Assembly (NCBI GenBank): GCA_036501825.1 | Contig: DASXZP010000027.1 | Span: forward strand, 1-64,000 | Length of the DNA: 64,000 nt | DNA from: JAFECT01 sp036501825 | GTDB taxonomy: Bacteria; Pseudomonadota; Alphaproteobacteria; Caulobacterales; Caulobacteraceae | Direction: 5' to 3' | Part shown: piece after piece, positions 8,329-17,500 of the stretch | How positions within the stretch are numbered: position 1 is the first letter of the stretch | How the letters are laid out: each line of letters begins with the position of its first letter | Program-made: the position numbers and the translations under genes | The notes under the pieces: model-generated | What the model was told of the DNA's origin: nothing | What the model saw: the letters and a program-made list of their open reading frames with translations, nothing else | Databases searched by the model: none

Positions 8329-9623
8329 CCGATTTTTCTCCGCGTGAGATCGTGTCCGAACTCGACCGCTTCATCGTCGGTCACGAAGACGCCAAGCGCG
8401 CCGTGGCCGTCGCGCTGCGCAACCGCTGGCGCCGCAAGCGCGTGCCCGAGGATCTGCGCGACGAGGTGACGCCCAAGAACATTCTGATGATCGGCCCGAC
8501 CGGCGTCGGCAAGACCGAGATCGCACGCCGTCTCGCGCGGCTGGCTCAGGCGCCGTTCCTGAAGGTCGAGGCCACCAAGTTCACCGAGGTCGGCTATGTC
8601 GGGCGCGATGTCGACCAGATCATGCGCGACCTGGTTGAAGCCGCCATCGCCATGGTGCGCGAACGCCGCCGCGCGGGCGTGCGGGCGCGGGCGGAAGGCC
8701 AGGCGGAGGAGCGTCTGCTCGACGCCCTGGTGGGCGCCGGCTCCGGTGCTGCGACCCGCGAAAGCTTCCGCAAGAAACTGCGCGCCAACGAGCTGGACGA
8801 CCGCGAGGTCGAACTGACCCTGGCCGACACCGCACCGGCGGGCGCCATGGAGATTCCCGGCCAGCCGGGCGTGGGCGTGCTGAACCTGTCGGAGATGCTG
8901 TCCAAGGCCATAGGCGGCCGCACCAAGACCGCGCGCCTGACCGTGACCGAGGCGTGGCCGGTGCTGATCAATGAAGAGAGCGAACGGCTGCTCGATCAGG
9001 AAGCGTTGACCAAGGAAGCGCTCGCTCTGGCCGAAAGCGACGGCATCGTGTTCATCGACGAGATCGACAAGGTCGCCTCGCGCCAGGACCGCGCCGGCGC
9101 CGACGTCAGCCGCGAAGGCGTGCAACGCGACTTGCTGCCGCTAATCGAAGGCACCACGGTGGCGACCAAGCACGGCCCGGTGAAGACCGACCATGTGCTG
9201 TTCATCGCGTCGGGCGCCTTCCACGTGGCGAAGCCCTCGGACCTGCTGCCCGAACTGCAGGGCCGCCTGCCGATCCGCGTCGAGTTGAAGGCCCTGACCC
9301 GCGACGACCTGCGACGCATCCTCACCGAACCGGAAGCCAATCTGGTGCGCCAGACCCAGGCGCTGCTGAAAACCGAAACCGTCGAGATCGTGTTCACCGA
9401 CGATGCGGTCGACGCCATCGCCGATGCGGCGGTCGAGGTGAACTCCGCAGTGGAGAACATCGGCGCGCGGCGGCTGCAGACGGTGCTGGAAAAGGTGGTC
9501 GAGGACATCAGCTTCCGCGCCGCCGACCTCGCCGGCCAGACCGTGAAGATCGACGGCGCCTATGTGCGCGAGCGCATCGGCGACCTGGCCAAGAACGCGG
9601 ACCTGTCGCGCTTCATCCTCTGA
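8325..9623 (+). CDS. hslU: ATP-dependent protease ATPase subunit HslU (ClpY)
   Basis: 432-residue AAA+ unfoldase that feeds substrates to HslV. The Walker A motif GPTGVGKT is at residues 57-64, Walker B is IVFIDEIDK, and the sensor-2 region is near ENIGARRLQT. The inserted I-domain occupies roughly residues 110-240, a little shorter than in E. coli HslU. The C-terminus ends NADLSRFIL, matching the conserved tail that docks into HslV. The start overlaps the stop of the preceding membrane protein (ATGA). Confidence 0.97.
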   Translation: MTDFSPREIVSELDRFIVGHEDAKRAVAVALRNRWRRKRVPEDLRDEVTPKNILMIGPTGVGKTEIARRLARLAQAPFLKVEATKFTEVGYVGRDVDQIMRDLVEAAIAMVRERRRAGVRARAEGQAEERLLDALVGAGSGAATRESFRKKLRANELDDREVELTLADTAPAGAMEIPGQPGVGVLNLSEMLSKAIGGRTKTARLTVTEAWPVLINEESERLLDQEALTKEALALAESDGIVFIDEIDKVASRQDRAGADVSREGVQRDLLPLIEGTTVATKHGPVKTDHVLFIASGAFHVAKPSDLLPELQGRLPIRVELKALTRDDLRRILTEPEANLVRQTQALLKTETVEIVFTDDAVDAIADAAVEVNSAVENIGARRLQTVLEKVVEDISFRAADLAGQTVKIDGAYVRERIGDLAKNADLSRFIL

Positions 9624-9660
9624 GCTATGCTGGCGGCGATGATCCGCTCCGCTCGCGCCT

Positions 9661-10821
9661 ATGGCTGACGCTGCCCACACCCTGCCGGCCCTGATCGGGC
9701 GCGCCAGCGCCTGGACCTTCGAGGCCGCACTGCCGCTGTGGGCCTCCACCGGGCTGGACGCGCCGGGCTTGGGGTTCGTCGAACGGCTGGATCGGGACGG
9801 GCGGGTCGAGCCCTTGGATTTCAAGCGATTACGGGTCCAGGCCCGGCAGGTCTACGTCTTCAGCCACGCCCAGGTCCTGGGCTGGGACGGCGGGCTCGAA
9901 GCCGCCCGCGCCGGCTACCGGTTCATGGTCGAACACGCTCGGCTCGAAGGCGGCGGCTGGGCCAAGGTGCTGGGCCGTGAGGGGGGCGTGAAGGACGCGA
10001 CCCTCGACCTCTACGACCAGGCCTTTGCCCTCTACGCCCTGGCCTGGTACGCGCGCGCCTCGGGCGAGGACGAACCGCTGGCCTTGGCTGAGCAGACCGT
10101 CGCGGCCATCGACCGGCGCCTCGCGCGTGACGACGGCCGCGGCTTTCGCTCCACCGATCCCGACTCGCCCCCGGGCGGTCTGCAGAACCCGCACATGCAT
10201 CTGCTCGAAGCGATGCTGGCGCTGCACGAAGTCACCGGCGAAGCGCGCTGGGCGGAACGCGCGGTCGCCATCGGCGAACTGTTCACGACGACTTTGTTCG
10301 ATCCGAACACCGCGACCCTCGCCGAAGGTTTCGACGCGAACTGGAAACGGATCGATCCGGTGATCGTCGAGCCGGGCCATCAGTTCGAATGGACCTGGCT
10401 GCTCACCCGGCTCGGCGGTGTGACAGGGTATTACCACACCATGCTGATGAACGCGCTGGCGGGCTTCGGCGAAAAGCACGGGCTGAACCCCAAGAACGGC
10501 CTGGCCTGGGATGAGGTCGGGGTGGACGGCGCGGTGCTGAAACCGACCCACCGCCTTTGGCCGCAGACCGAACTGCTGAAGGCGTCCCTGGCCCGCTGCG
10601 AAGGCCGCGGCTGCGTCACCCACGCGGCGACCATCACGCGCACGCTCAGCAACATCCTGGACCTCTACCTGGCGCCCGCGCCGAGCGGCTGCTGGCGCGA
10701 TCAACTTGACGCAGACGGCAAGCCGCTGGACCAACCGATCCCGGCGTCGACGCTCTACCACCTGTTCCTGGCCTTTGCGGAACTGTTCCGCCTGCAGCCC
10801 CTGATCGAGGCGTCGCAATGA
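9661..10821 (+). CDS. AGE-family sugar epimerase/isomerase
   Basis: 386 residues with the (alpha/alpha)6-barrel pattern of N-acylglucosamine 2-epimerases and related aldose-ketose isomerases such as mannose isomerase and YihS. Recognisable blocks include QARQVYVFSHA, NPHMHLLEA, PGHQFEWTWLL, HRLWPQTE and PASTLYHLFLA; the His residues in these blocks are active-site positions in the family. It follows hslU by 37 bp and overlaps the HAD phosphatase gene by four bases, so the two probably act on the same sugar or sugar phosphate, perhaps for envelope polysaccharide. The exact substrate is not determinable. Confidence 0.85.
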   Translation: MADAAHTLPALIGRASAWTFEAALPLWASTGLDAPGLGFVERLDRDGRVEPLDFKRLRVQARQVYVFSHAQVLGWDGGLEAARAGYRFMVEHARLEGGGWAKVLGREGGVKDATLDLYDQAFALYALAWYARASGEDEPLALAEQTVAAIDRRLARDDGRGFRSTDPDSPPGGLQNPHMHLLEAMLALHEVTGEARWAERAVAIGELFTTTLFDPNTATLAEGFDANWKRIDPVIVEPGHQFEWTWLLTRLGGVTGYYHTMLMNALAGFGEKHGLNPKNGLAWDEVGVDGAVLKPTHRLWPQTELLKASLARCEGRGCVTHAATITRTLSNILDLYLAPAPSGCWRDQLDADGKPLDQPIPASTLYHLFLAFAELFRLQPLIEASQ

Positions 10822-11321
10822 AAGCGCGCGCCGCCTTCCTAGACCGCGACGGCGTGCTGATCGTCGACAAGGGCTATCCGCACCGACCCGAAGACCTCGT
10901 CTTCATCGACGGCGCCGCCGCGGCCGTGCGTCGCCTGCGCCACGCCGGTTTCAAGATCGTGGTGGTGACCAACCAGTCCGGCGTCGCTCGCGGCCTGTTC
11001 ACCCTGGCGGAAATGGACGCCTTTCACACCCTGATGCGCGAGACCCTGGCGGCCGCGGGCGCCGACATCGACGCGATCTACGCCTGTCCCTACCTGCCCG
11101 ACGCGCCCGTGGCCGAGTTCAGCCACCCCGACCACCCGGATCGCAAACCCAACCCCGGCATGATCCTGCGCGCCATCGCCGACCTCGACCTCGATCCCGA
11201 CCGCTCGATCCTGATCGGCGACAAGGACAGCGACATGGAAGCCGCCCGCCGAGCGGGCGTCGCCGGCGCCAAATTCCGCGGTGGCGACCTCGACGCCTTC
11301 GTCGCCATGCTGGCGATGTGA
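10818..11321 (+). CDS. HAD-IIIA sugar phosphatase, GmhB-like
   Basis: 167 residues resembling D-glycero-D-manno-heptose 1,7-bisphosphate 7-phosphatase. HAD motifs: DRDGVL (motif I, nucleophile Asp), TNQSGVARG (motif II), RKPNPGM with the motif III Lys, and IGDKDSDMEAA (motif IV). GmhB normally has a Cys/His zinc cluster before RKP. Here only one Cys remains (CPYLPD) and the rest reads SHPDHPDRKP, so the zinc site is reduced or uses His. It overlaps the AGE epimerase gene (ATGA), and the pair suggests a sugar-phosphate pathway. The precise substrate is uncertain. Confidence 0.85.
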   Translation: MKARAAFLDRDGVLIVDKGYPHRPEDLVFIDGAAAAVRRLRHAGFKIVVVTNQSGVARGLFTLAEMDAFHTLMRETLAAAGADIDAIYACPYLPDAPVAEFSHPDHPDRKPNPGMILRAIADLDLDPDRSILIGDKDSDMEAARRAGVAGAKFRGGDLDAFVAMLAM

Positions 11322-11324
11322 GAT

Positions 11325-11600
11325 ATGCCAAATCGCTACACCATTGTCTGTGAGTTCCGAGGCGGAACCTATGTCTCACAGGTGCACGCCGCTAACGAAG
11401 TGGATGCAGTGCGCTGCTGGGCCGATTGCATCAGGGCCGACCGGCCGATTCCACGCTCGTCAGCCCATGTCGCAACGAGCGTTCTACGCGATCTGGAGGA
11501 ACACGGAGTCGCTGCCCTCGACGGGCTGAAGGGCGTCTGGAGCTTCTCTGCACTCATGGGCCGCAGCCTGGTTCTCGGTAACGTGGTGCTCTCTCGTTAA
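11325..11600 (+). CDS. Small hypothetical protein
   Basis: 91 residues (MPNRYTIVCEFRGGTYVSQV...), with no signal peptide and no membrane segment. The N-terminal half looks like alternating beta strands and a helix (NEVDAVRCWADCI). It has two Cys-containing spots but no clear metal motif. Base composition is lower in GC than both neighbours. It starts 3 bp after the phosphatase stop and may ride on that transcript. I do not recognise a family; the even reading frame with normal codons supports a real gene. Confidence 0.5.
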   Translation: MPNRYTIVCEFRGGTYVSQVHAANEVDAVRCWADCIRADRPIPRSSAHVATSVLRDLEEHGVAALDGLKGVWSFSALMGRSLVLGNVVLSR

Positions 11601-11704
11601 CGACTGGGCGAAAACGGATTGCCCTCCGGCGCCCTTACGCACCTTTGCGCGGCGAGGCCGCACCGTCCATTATCCCCTCAGGACGCCGAATGGGCGGGGG
11701 TCGA

Positions 11705-12559
11705 ATGCCGACACGGGACGAAATCAACAAGGACATGCGAGCCTTCTGGGACGGTCCCGGGGGTCAGATCTGGGTCGATCGCCAGGCCCACACCGACGTG
11801 ACGCTGCAACCGGTCACCGACGCCCTGCTGGCTTTCGCGGCGCCGCAGCCGGGCGAGCGGGTGCTCGACGTCGGGTGCGGGTGCGGCGGGCCGACGCTGG
11901 AGCTTGCGCGCGCGGTCGGTCCCACCGGCAGCGTTTCGGCGCTCGACATCTCCGGACCGATGATCGGCGAGGCCATTCGCCGCGCGCGGGCGGCCGGCTT
12001 GCGCAACATCGATTGGCGCCAGGCCAATCCCGGCACGGCGGTGCTGGAGCCCTACGATCTTCTGGCGTCGGCGTTCGGGACGATGTTCTTCGGCGATCGG
12101 GTAGCGGCGTTCACGGCAATGCGTCGCGCCGCCGATCCGAAGGCGCGGCTCGCGATGAGCTGCTGGCGCGCGCTGGCTGAAAACCCGTGGATGGAGGTCC
12201 CGATGAAGGCGGTCGCGCCGCATCTGCCGCCGCGCCCGGCGCCGGCGCCGAACGCGCCCGGCATGTTCGCCTTTGCCGATCCCGACCACGTGACCGAGGT
12301 GCTGACCGCCGCCGGCTGGACAGCGCCGCAGTTCGAGAAACTGGACGTCGATCTCGACATCGCCGCCGGCCGGGGCCTGGACGAAGCGGTGGCGCAGTCG
12401 ACGCAGATCGGCGCGGTGAGCAGCTGGCTGCGCAATCAGCCGGCCGAGATCGTCTCCGCCGCCCTCGCCTCCGTCCGCGAAGCGCTCACGCCCTTTGCGG
12501 AGGGTCAGAACGTACGCCTGCGCGGCGCCGTGTGGCTGATCGGCGCCACCGCGGCTTGA
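11705..12559 (+). CDS. Class I SAM-dependent methyltransferase
   Basis: 284 residues. The SAM-binding motif VLDVGCGCGGPTLELA lies near residue 46, followed by the acidic loop ALDISGPM. The order (N-terminal cap, Rossmann fold, C-terminal substrate lid) fits UbiE/Methyltransf_11-type enzymes. The start at 11705 (MPTRDEINKDMRAFW) is preceded by a GGGCGGGGG purine run suited as ribosome site; an in-frame ATG at 11690 adds five glycine-rich residues. It ends 1 bp from the convergent DUF418 gene. The substrate is unknown. Confidence 0.85.
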   Translation: MPTRDEINKDMRAFWDGPGGQIWVDRQAHTDVTLQPVTDALLAFAAPQPGERVLDVGCGCGGPTLELARAVGPTGSVSALDISGPMIGEAIRRARAAGLRNIDWRQANPGTAVLEPYDLLASAFGTMFFGDRVAAFTAMRRAADPKARLAMSCWRALAENPWMEVPMKAVAPHLPPRPAPAPNAPGMFAFADPDHVTEVLTAAGWTAPQFEKLDVDLDIAAGRGLDEAVAQSTQIGAVSSWLRNQPAEIVSAALASVREALTPFAEGQNVRLRGAVWLIGATAA

Positions 12560-12560
12560 G

Positions 12561-13853
12561 TTACGAGAGTCCGCCGCGCCCATAGGCGAAGGCGCGGATA
12601 AGCCATTCGGCGGGGCCCATGGAGAACCGGCGCAGCCAGAGCACCGATGCGATTGCGGTGACGATCCAGATCGCTACGGACACCAGCATCAGGCTGGTGA
12701 AGCTCAAGGCGCCGACCCACCCGAAGCCGTAGAACAGCATCGACGTCAGGATGGACTGCAGGCTGTAGGTCGTGAGCGAGGTTCGCCCGAGCGCGCGAAG
12801 CGCCGTGGCGCCGCCCAGCACCTTCCAGCGGAAGAGAAGCGTGGCCAGCGCGACGTGGCCCAGGGTGACGCCCAGACGCGCGGGCTCGTAAAGGAACGAG
12901 CGCACGGCGGAGACGGGAAGAACCAGGCGGGTCGGGTCGAGCTCGAAGCCGGTTCGCGCGAGCCAGGCCAGCGCGGCGATCCGGATCGGCAGGCCGAGGC
13001 CGTAACCGATGAGCGCCATCAGCACATAGGTCCTGGTCGATGCGGCGCCGGTCAGGATTCCAAGTCGGTACAGCGCGACGCCGATCAGCATGAAGCTGAG
13101 ACATTCGACGACGCCCGGCCAACTCCACACGGACAGATGGCGATAGATCCAGCCGTCGGTGCTCCACTTCAGCAGGCTCTTGAAGTGCGTGCGTTGCTCG
13201 ATCTCCGCGTTCACCGCGGTCGCGCTGGGATAGAGGCCGTCGTGACTGGCTTGAACCGCGTCGAGGGAATTCTGCTGCGCCGGGGTCAGCGCGTGTCCTG
13301 CGGCCTTCGCCGCCGCGGCCGGCGGCGCGCCCATGTAGGTCTCGACAAGGTTGGTGGTCGACCAGGCGCGCAGACCGCAGAGGCCGAGCAGGAGCAGCGC
13401 CGCGACGATGCACAGGGTACGCGGGCGCGAGATGCGGAAGGCGAGCAACAGCAGGCCGGCGATGCCGTAGGTCCATAAAATCTCACCGGGCCACATGAAG
13501 ACGGCGAACTGGACGACGCCAAGCGCCAGCAGCGCCAGACAGCGCCGCGACCAGACGTCGACCGGCGTCACCTGCGGATTGTCCCCTTCGGTGCGCCGCA
13601 GCATCAGCGCCATGCCGGCGCCGAACAGCAGGGTGAACAGCCCGCGCGACGGGCCCTCGAGCAGGATCTGCTCCAGGCACCAGAGGATGCGGTTCAGGTC
13701 CCAGTGGGACGGATAGGTCAGACCCTCGCGGTCGCCCACCGTGCCCATGACGAGGATGTTGACCGGCAGGATCGCGCAGATGGCGATGCCTCTGAGCAGG
13801 TCGAGATTGGCGATCCGCTCGCCGGCGCCGGTGGGCGCATTGCTTTCGCTCAT
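12561..13853 (-). CDS. DUF418-family polytopic membrane protein
   Basis: 430 residues. The N-terminal signature ERIANLDLLRGIAICAIL is typical of acyltransferase-3/DUF418-like membrane proteins. About ten hydrophobic segments span the protein. The C-terminal DUF418 domain contains SLTTYSLQSILTSMLFYG and ends MGPAEWLIRAFAYG. A charged non-membrane loop of about 80 residues (near SLDAVQASHDG) sits between membrane blocks and probably faces the periplasm. Members of this group are thought to modify or transport envelope compounds, but the function is not established. It is monocistronic and divergent from purC. Confidence 0.88.
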   Translation of the reverse strand: MSESNAPTGAGERIANLDLLRGIAICAILPVNILVMGTVGDREGLTYPSHWDLNRILWCLEQILLEGPSRGLFTLLFGAGMALMLRRTEGDNPQVTPVDVWSRRCLALLALGVVQFAVFMWPGEILWTYGIAGLLLLAFRISRPRTLCIVAALLLLGLCGLRAWSTTNLVETYMGAPPAAAAKAAGHALTPAQQNSLDAVQASHDGLYPSATAVNAEIEQRTHFKSLLKWSTDGWIYRHLSVWSWPGVVECLSFMLIGVALYRLGILTGAASTRTYVLMALIGYGLGLPIRIAALAWLARTGFELDPTRLVLPVSAVRSFLYEPARLGVTLGHVALATLLFRWKVLGGATALRALGRTSLTTYSLQSILTSMLFYGFGWVGALSFTSLMLVSVAIWIVTAIASVLWLRRFSMGPAEWLIRAFAYGRGGLS

Positions 13854-13969
13854 CGGATCCCCGCCCGCGTGAGGGCCGCAAAGCTAGCCTGCTTCGCCGG
13901 CCCGGGCAGCGGTTGTTTGACCCCGGCCGCCGAACCGCTATTCACGCCCCAGGACCGGGACGGCGAGAC

Positions 13970-14941
13970 ATGGACGCGGCAAAGCTCAAGGCGAACCTGG
14001 ATTATGTGCTGGCGGAGGCGACGATTCCCGAGCTTCCGGGGCACTACATCGGCAAGGTGCGCGACAACTATGACCTGCCGGACGGCCGGCGCGTCCTGAT
14101 CGCCAGCGACCGCGTCTCGGCCTTTGACCGGTCGCTGGGCGCCATTCCCTTCAAGGGCCAGGTGCTGACGCAGATTGCGCGCTTCTGGTTCGAGCAGACG
14201 GGGGACATCGTTCCGAACCACGTCCTCGCCTATCCGGACCCGAACGTGCTGATCGGTCGGCGCCTCGACATGCTGCCGGTCGAGATCGTGGTGCGGGGGT
14301 ATCTGGCGGGGACCACGTCGACGTCACTGCTGACGATGTACCAAGCAGGCGCGCGAGAGATTTATGGCTTCAAGTTTCCCGACGGGATGCGCGCCAATGA
14401 GCGCCTGCCGCAAGCGATCATCACGCCGACGACCAAGGCCGGTCATGGCGACCACGACGAGCCGATCACCGCCGCGGAGATTTTGGAGCGCGGCCTGCTG
14501 ACGCCGGAACAGTGGCGCGAGATCAGCGAAATCGCGCACGCGCTGTTCGCACGCGGGCAAGCGTTGGCGGCGAAGCGAGGCCTGATCCTCGCCGACACCA
14601 AGTACGAGTTCGGCCTCGACGGCGACGGCCGCATTGTCCTCGCCGACGAAATCCACACGCCGGACAGCAGCCGCTACTGGAACGCCGAAACCTACGACGC
14701 GCGCTTCGCCGCCGGAGAACCGCCGGTGAGCTTCGACAAGGACTACGTCCGCCGCTGGGTGATCGCGCGCTGCGATCCCTACAAGGACCCGATACCGACG
14801 ATTCCCCCCGACGTGCTGGGCGACGCCGCTGCGGTCTACATCCAGGCCTATGAGGCGATCACCGGTGAGGAATTCGTGTTCCCCGATACGTCGGAGGCGC
14901 CGTTGCAACGCATTCGGCGAAACCTGTCCGACCTGTTCTGA
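13970..14941 (+). CDS. purC: Phosphoribosylaminoimidazole-succinocarboxamide synthase (SAICAR synthase)
   Basis: 323 residues, the longer (ADE1-like) form compared with about 237 in E. coli. It ligates aspartate to CAIR using ATP in purine biosynthesis. Family blocks: GKVRDNYDLP, DRVSAFDRSLGAIPFKG, VEIVVRGYLAGT, ADTKYEFGLD and EIHTPDSSRYW. The start at 13970 (MDAAKLKANLDYV) matches the family; upstream in-frame codons look non-coding. The stop is directly adjacent to the stop of convergent nadE, with no intergenic base. Confidence 0.96.
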   Translation: MDAAKLKANLDYVLAEATIPELPGHYIGKVRDNYDLPDGRRVLIASDRVSAFDRSLGAIPFKGQVLTQIARFWFEQTGDIVPNHVLAYPDPNVLIGRRLDMLPVEIVVRGYLAGTTSTSLLTMYQAGAREIYGFKFPDGMRANERLPQAIITPTTKAGHGDHDEPITAAEILERGLLTPEQWREISEIAHALFARGQALAAKRGLILADTKYEFGLDGDGRIVLADEIHTPDSSRYWNAETYDARFAAGEPPVSFDKDYVRRWVIARCDPYKDPIPTIPPDVLGDAAAVYIQAYEAITGEEFVFPDTSEAPLQRIRRNLSDLF

Positions 14942-17002
14942 TCAGGTTTTGTCCGGCACGTTCGCGTTCAACTCATCCAGCCACACCCGTGCATTGCCGT
15001 CCGACGGGGCGCGCCAGTCGCCGCGCGGCGAGAGGGAGCCGCCGGAGGTGACCTTGGGGGCGTTGGGCATGGCGGTGCGTTTGAACTGACTGGTCTGGAA
15101 GAAGCGCTTCAGGAACACGCCGAGCCAGTGCTTGATCGCGTGCAGGCCGTATTCGCGGCGCGCGTCTTCGGGGAAGTGCGGCGGCCAGGCGCCGGCGTTG
15201 GCGTCGCGCCACGCGTGCCAAGCCAGGAAGGCGACCTTCGACGGTCTGAGGCCGAAACGGGTGATGTAGTAGGTGTTGAAGTCCTGCAGTTCGTAAGGGC
15301 CGACCACAGATTGGGTCGACTGGATCGCGCCGTCGGCGCCGGCGGGCACCAGCTCGGGTGAGATTTCGGTGGCCAGGATCTTGTGCAGGACCTTGCGCGA
15401 GTCCGGCTTCAGCAGATCGCCGTCGGCGACCCAGCGGATCAGGTGCTGGACCAGGGTCTTGGCCACCGAGGCGTTGACCGCATAGTGGCTCATCTGGTCG
15501 CCGACGCCGTAGGTCATCCAGCCCAGCGCCAGTTCCGACAGGTCGCCGGTGCCGACCACGAGGGCCCCGCGCTGGTTGGCGAGGCGGAACAGATAGTCGG
15601 TGCGCAGGCCCGCCTGCACGTTCTCATAGGTGACGTCGTAGACCGGCTTGCCCTCGCCCGCGGGGTGGCCGATGTCCTTCAGCATCCGCTCGGCCGCCGG
15701 CTTGATGTCGATCTCTTCGGCGGTGACGCCCAGCGCCGCCATCAGGGCCAGCGCATTGGCCTTGGTGTCCGGCGACGTGGCGAACCCGGGCAGGGTGAAG
15801 CCTAAGATGTTCGCGCGCGGCAGGCCCAAGAGATCGAAGGCGCGCGAGGCGACGAGCAAAGCGTGCGTCGAATCGAGGCCGCCGGACACCCCGATGACCA
15901 CGTGCTCCAGGCCGGTCGCCTGCAGGCGCGTGGACAGGCCCTGGACCTGGATGTTGAACGCCTCGTAGCAGTCGTGATCGAGCCGCGCGGGATCGTCGGG
16001 TACGAAGGGGAAGCGCGGCACGGCGCGGATCAGGCCGCGGTCGGCGAAGTCGGGCTCGGCTGCGAACGTGATGCGGCGCGTGGTTTGTTCCGGATGGCCG
16101 ACGGCCAGAGCCACGTCGTTGAAGGTGCCCATGCGCTGGCGTTCGAGGCGCAGACGCTCGACGTCGATGTCGGCGACGGTCATCTGCGAGGCCTGGGGGA
16201 AGCGTTTGCTCTCCGCCAGGCGGTCGCCGTACTCGTAGATCAACGCCTGACCGTCCCAGGCCAGGTCGGTGGTGGATTCGCCGGGGCCGGACGCGGCGAA
16301 GACATAGGCCGCCGCAGCGCGGATCGAATGGGAGGCGCAGAGCAGTTCGCGTTCTTCCGCCTTGCCGATGACGACGTTGGAGGCGGACAGATTGCAGAGG
16401 ATCAGCGCGCCCGCGAGCGCGCCGCGCGTCGATGGCGGCACGAGCGACCAGAAGTCTTCGCAGATCTCCACATGGAAGATGAAGTCGTTGAGGTCCGACG
16501 CGGCGAACACCAGGTCGGTTCCGAACGGAACGTCATTTCTGGCGATGCGCACCATGAGGCCGCCGCCCAGACCCATCGACGAGGCGAACCAGCGCTTCTC
16601 GTAGTACTCGCGATAGTTCGGCAGGAAGGTTTTGGGCACGACGCCGAGAATACGGCCGCGGTGGATCACGACGGCGCAGTTGTAGAGCCGACCGTTGCGC
16701 CGCACCGGGGCGCCGACCACCAGCACTGGACGGAGCGTCGTGCTCGCCTCGGCCAGTTCGCCGATGGCCGCCTCGACGCGGTCGAGCAGGGCGTCCTGGC
16801 CGAACAGGTCATCGACGGCGTAGGCGCTCAGACCCAACTCGGGGAACACCATCAGGTCGCAGCCCTCGGCGTCGCCTTCGCGGGCGAGCTTCAAGGTCTC
16901 GGCCAGGTTGGCGGCCGGGTCGCCCACGTGGACGCGCGGCGTGCATGCGGCGGTGCGCACGAAGCCCTGCTTCTGGTGGGAAAAGAACTGCGAAGGGGTC
17001 AC
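14942..17002 (-). CDS. nadE: Glutamine-dependent NAD+ synthase
   Basis: 686 residues, two domains as in the mycobacterial enzyme. The N-terminal nitrilase-type glutaminase has Glu55 (VFPELGLSA), Lys124 (PKTFLPNY) and Cys181 (VEICEDFW). The C-terminal synthetase carries the ATP loop GVSGGLDSTHALL. Ammonia released from Gln is channelled to amidate deamido-NAD+ to NAD+. The start at 17002 is consistent with family N-termini. It is divergent from the cobalamin riboswitch/receptor unit and convergent with purC. Confidence 0.97.
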   Translation of the reverse strand: MTPSQFFSHQKQGFVRTAACTPRVHVGDPAANLAETLKLAREGDAEGCDLMVFPELGLSAYAVDDLFGQDALLDRVEAAIGELAEASTTLRPVLVVGAPVRRNGRLYNCAVVIHRGRILGVVPKTFLPNYREYYEKRWFASSMGLGGGLMVRIARNDVPFGTDLVFAASDLNDFIFHVEICEDFWSLVPPSTRGALAGALILCNLSASNVVIGKAEERELLCASHSIRAAAAYVFAASGPGESTTDLAWDGQALIYEYGDRLAESKRFPQASQMTVADIDVERLRLERQRMGTFNDVALAVGHPEQTTRRITFAAEPDFADRGLIRAVPRFPFVPDDPARLDHDCYEAFNIQVQGLSTRLQATGLEHVVIGVSGGLDSTHALLVASRAFDLLGLPRANILGFTLPGFATSPDTKANALALMAALGVTAEEIDIKPAAERMLKDIGHPAGEGKPVYDVTYENVQAGLRTDYLFRLANQRGALVVGTGDLSELALGWMTYGVGDQMSHYAVNASVAKTLVQHLIRWVADGDLLKPDSRKVLHKILATEISPELVPAGADGAIQSTQSVVGPYELQDFNTYYITRFGLRPSKVAFLAWHAWRDANAGAWPPHFPEDARREYGLHAIKHWLGVFLKRFFQTSQFKRTAMPNAPKVTSGGSLSPRGDWRAPSDGNARVWLDELNANVPDKT

Positions 17003-17149
17003 GGTCCGTCCGGTTTCCTTGGCCGCCGCTCATGTACGACCGCGCGGGCGGTTTCGCCAGCTTTCCTTACCGCACAGAGGGTTACGCCCGGTTACCAGGA
17101 AATCTGGGGTTTGGAGGCCTTGCCCCTATGGGATCGCCCTGCAACAACC

Positions 17150-17345
17150 CGCCTCCGCGGTCCCCCTCGGGGGCCAAGAGGGAACGCGGTGCGGGGCTAG
17201 CCCCAAAACCGCGGCTGTTCCCGCAACTGTGAGCGGCGAGGTCCGCGTCCGTCCGCCTGGAGCTTCGGCTCTGAGCGGCGCCACTGGGTAACCGGGAAGG
17301 CGAGGGCGAGCTCCGAAGACCCGCAAGCCAGGAGACCTGCCGCCG
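17150..17345 (+). promoter_or_regulatory. Cobalamin (AdoCbl) riboswitch
   Basis: Conserved blocks of the B12 riboswitch appear in order: AAGAGGGAACGCGGTGCGG (from about 17176), CCCGCAACTGTGAGCGG (from about 17220), GCCACTGGG, CGGGAAGG, CGAAGACCCGCAAG, and the B12 box GCCAGGAGACCTGCC at 17327-17341. It lies about 155 bp upstream of the TonB-dependent receptor on the same strand, so it should repress that gene when adenosylcobalamin is plentiful. Edges are approximate. Confidence 0.95.
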
Positions 17346-17500
17346 ACGTCGCTCGTCCTTGGTCCGGGAATAGGCCGAAGGCGCGGGACATCCGTCGCAG
17401 CGACACGCCGGTCGGCGCAAATCCGTCTTTGTACGGACGACCGGTTGCGCTGCAGCCGCCCCGGTCCGCGCCGGACCCGGGCTTGACGGAGACCCTGCGT

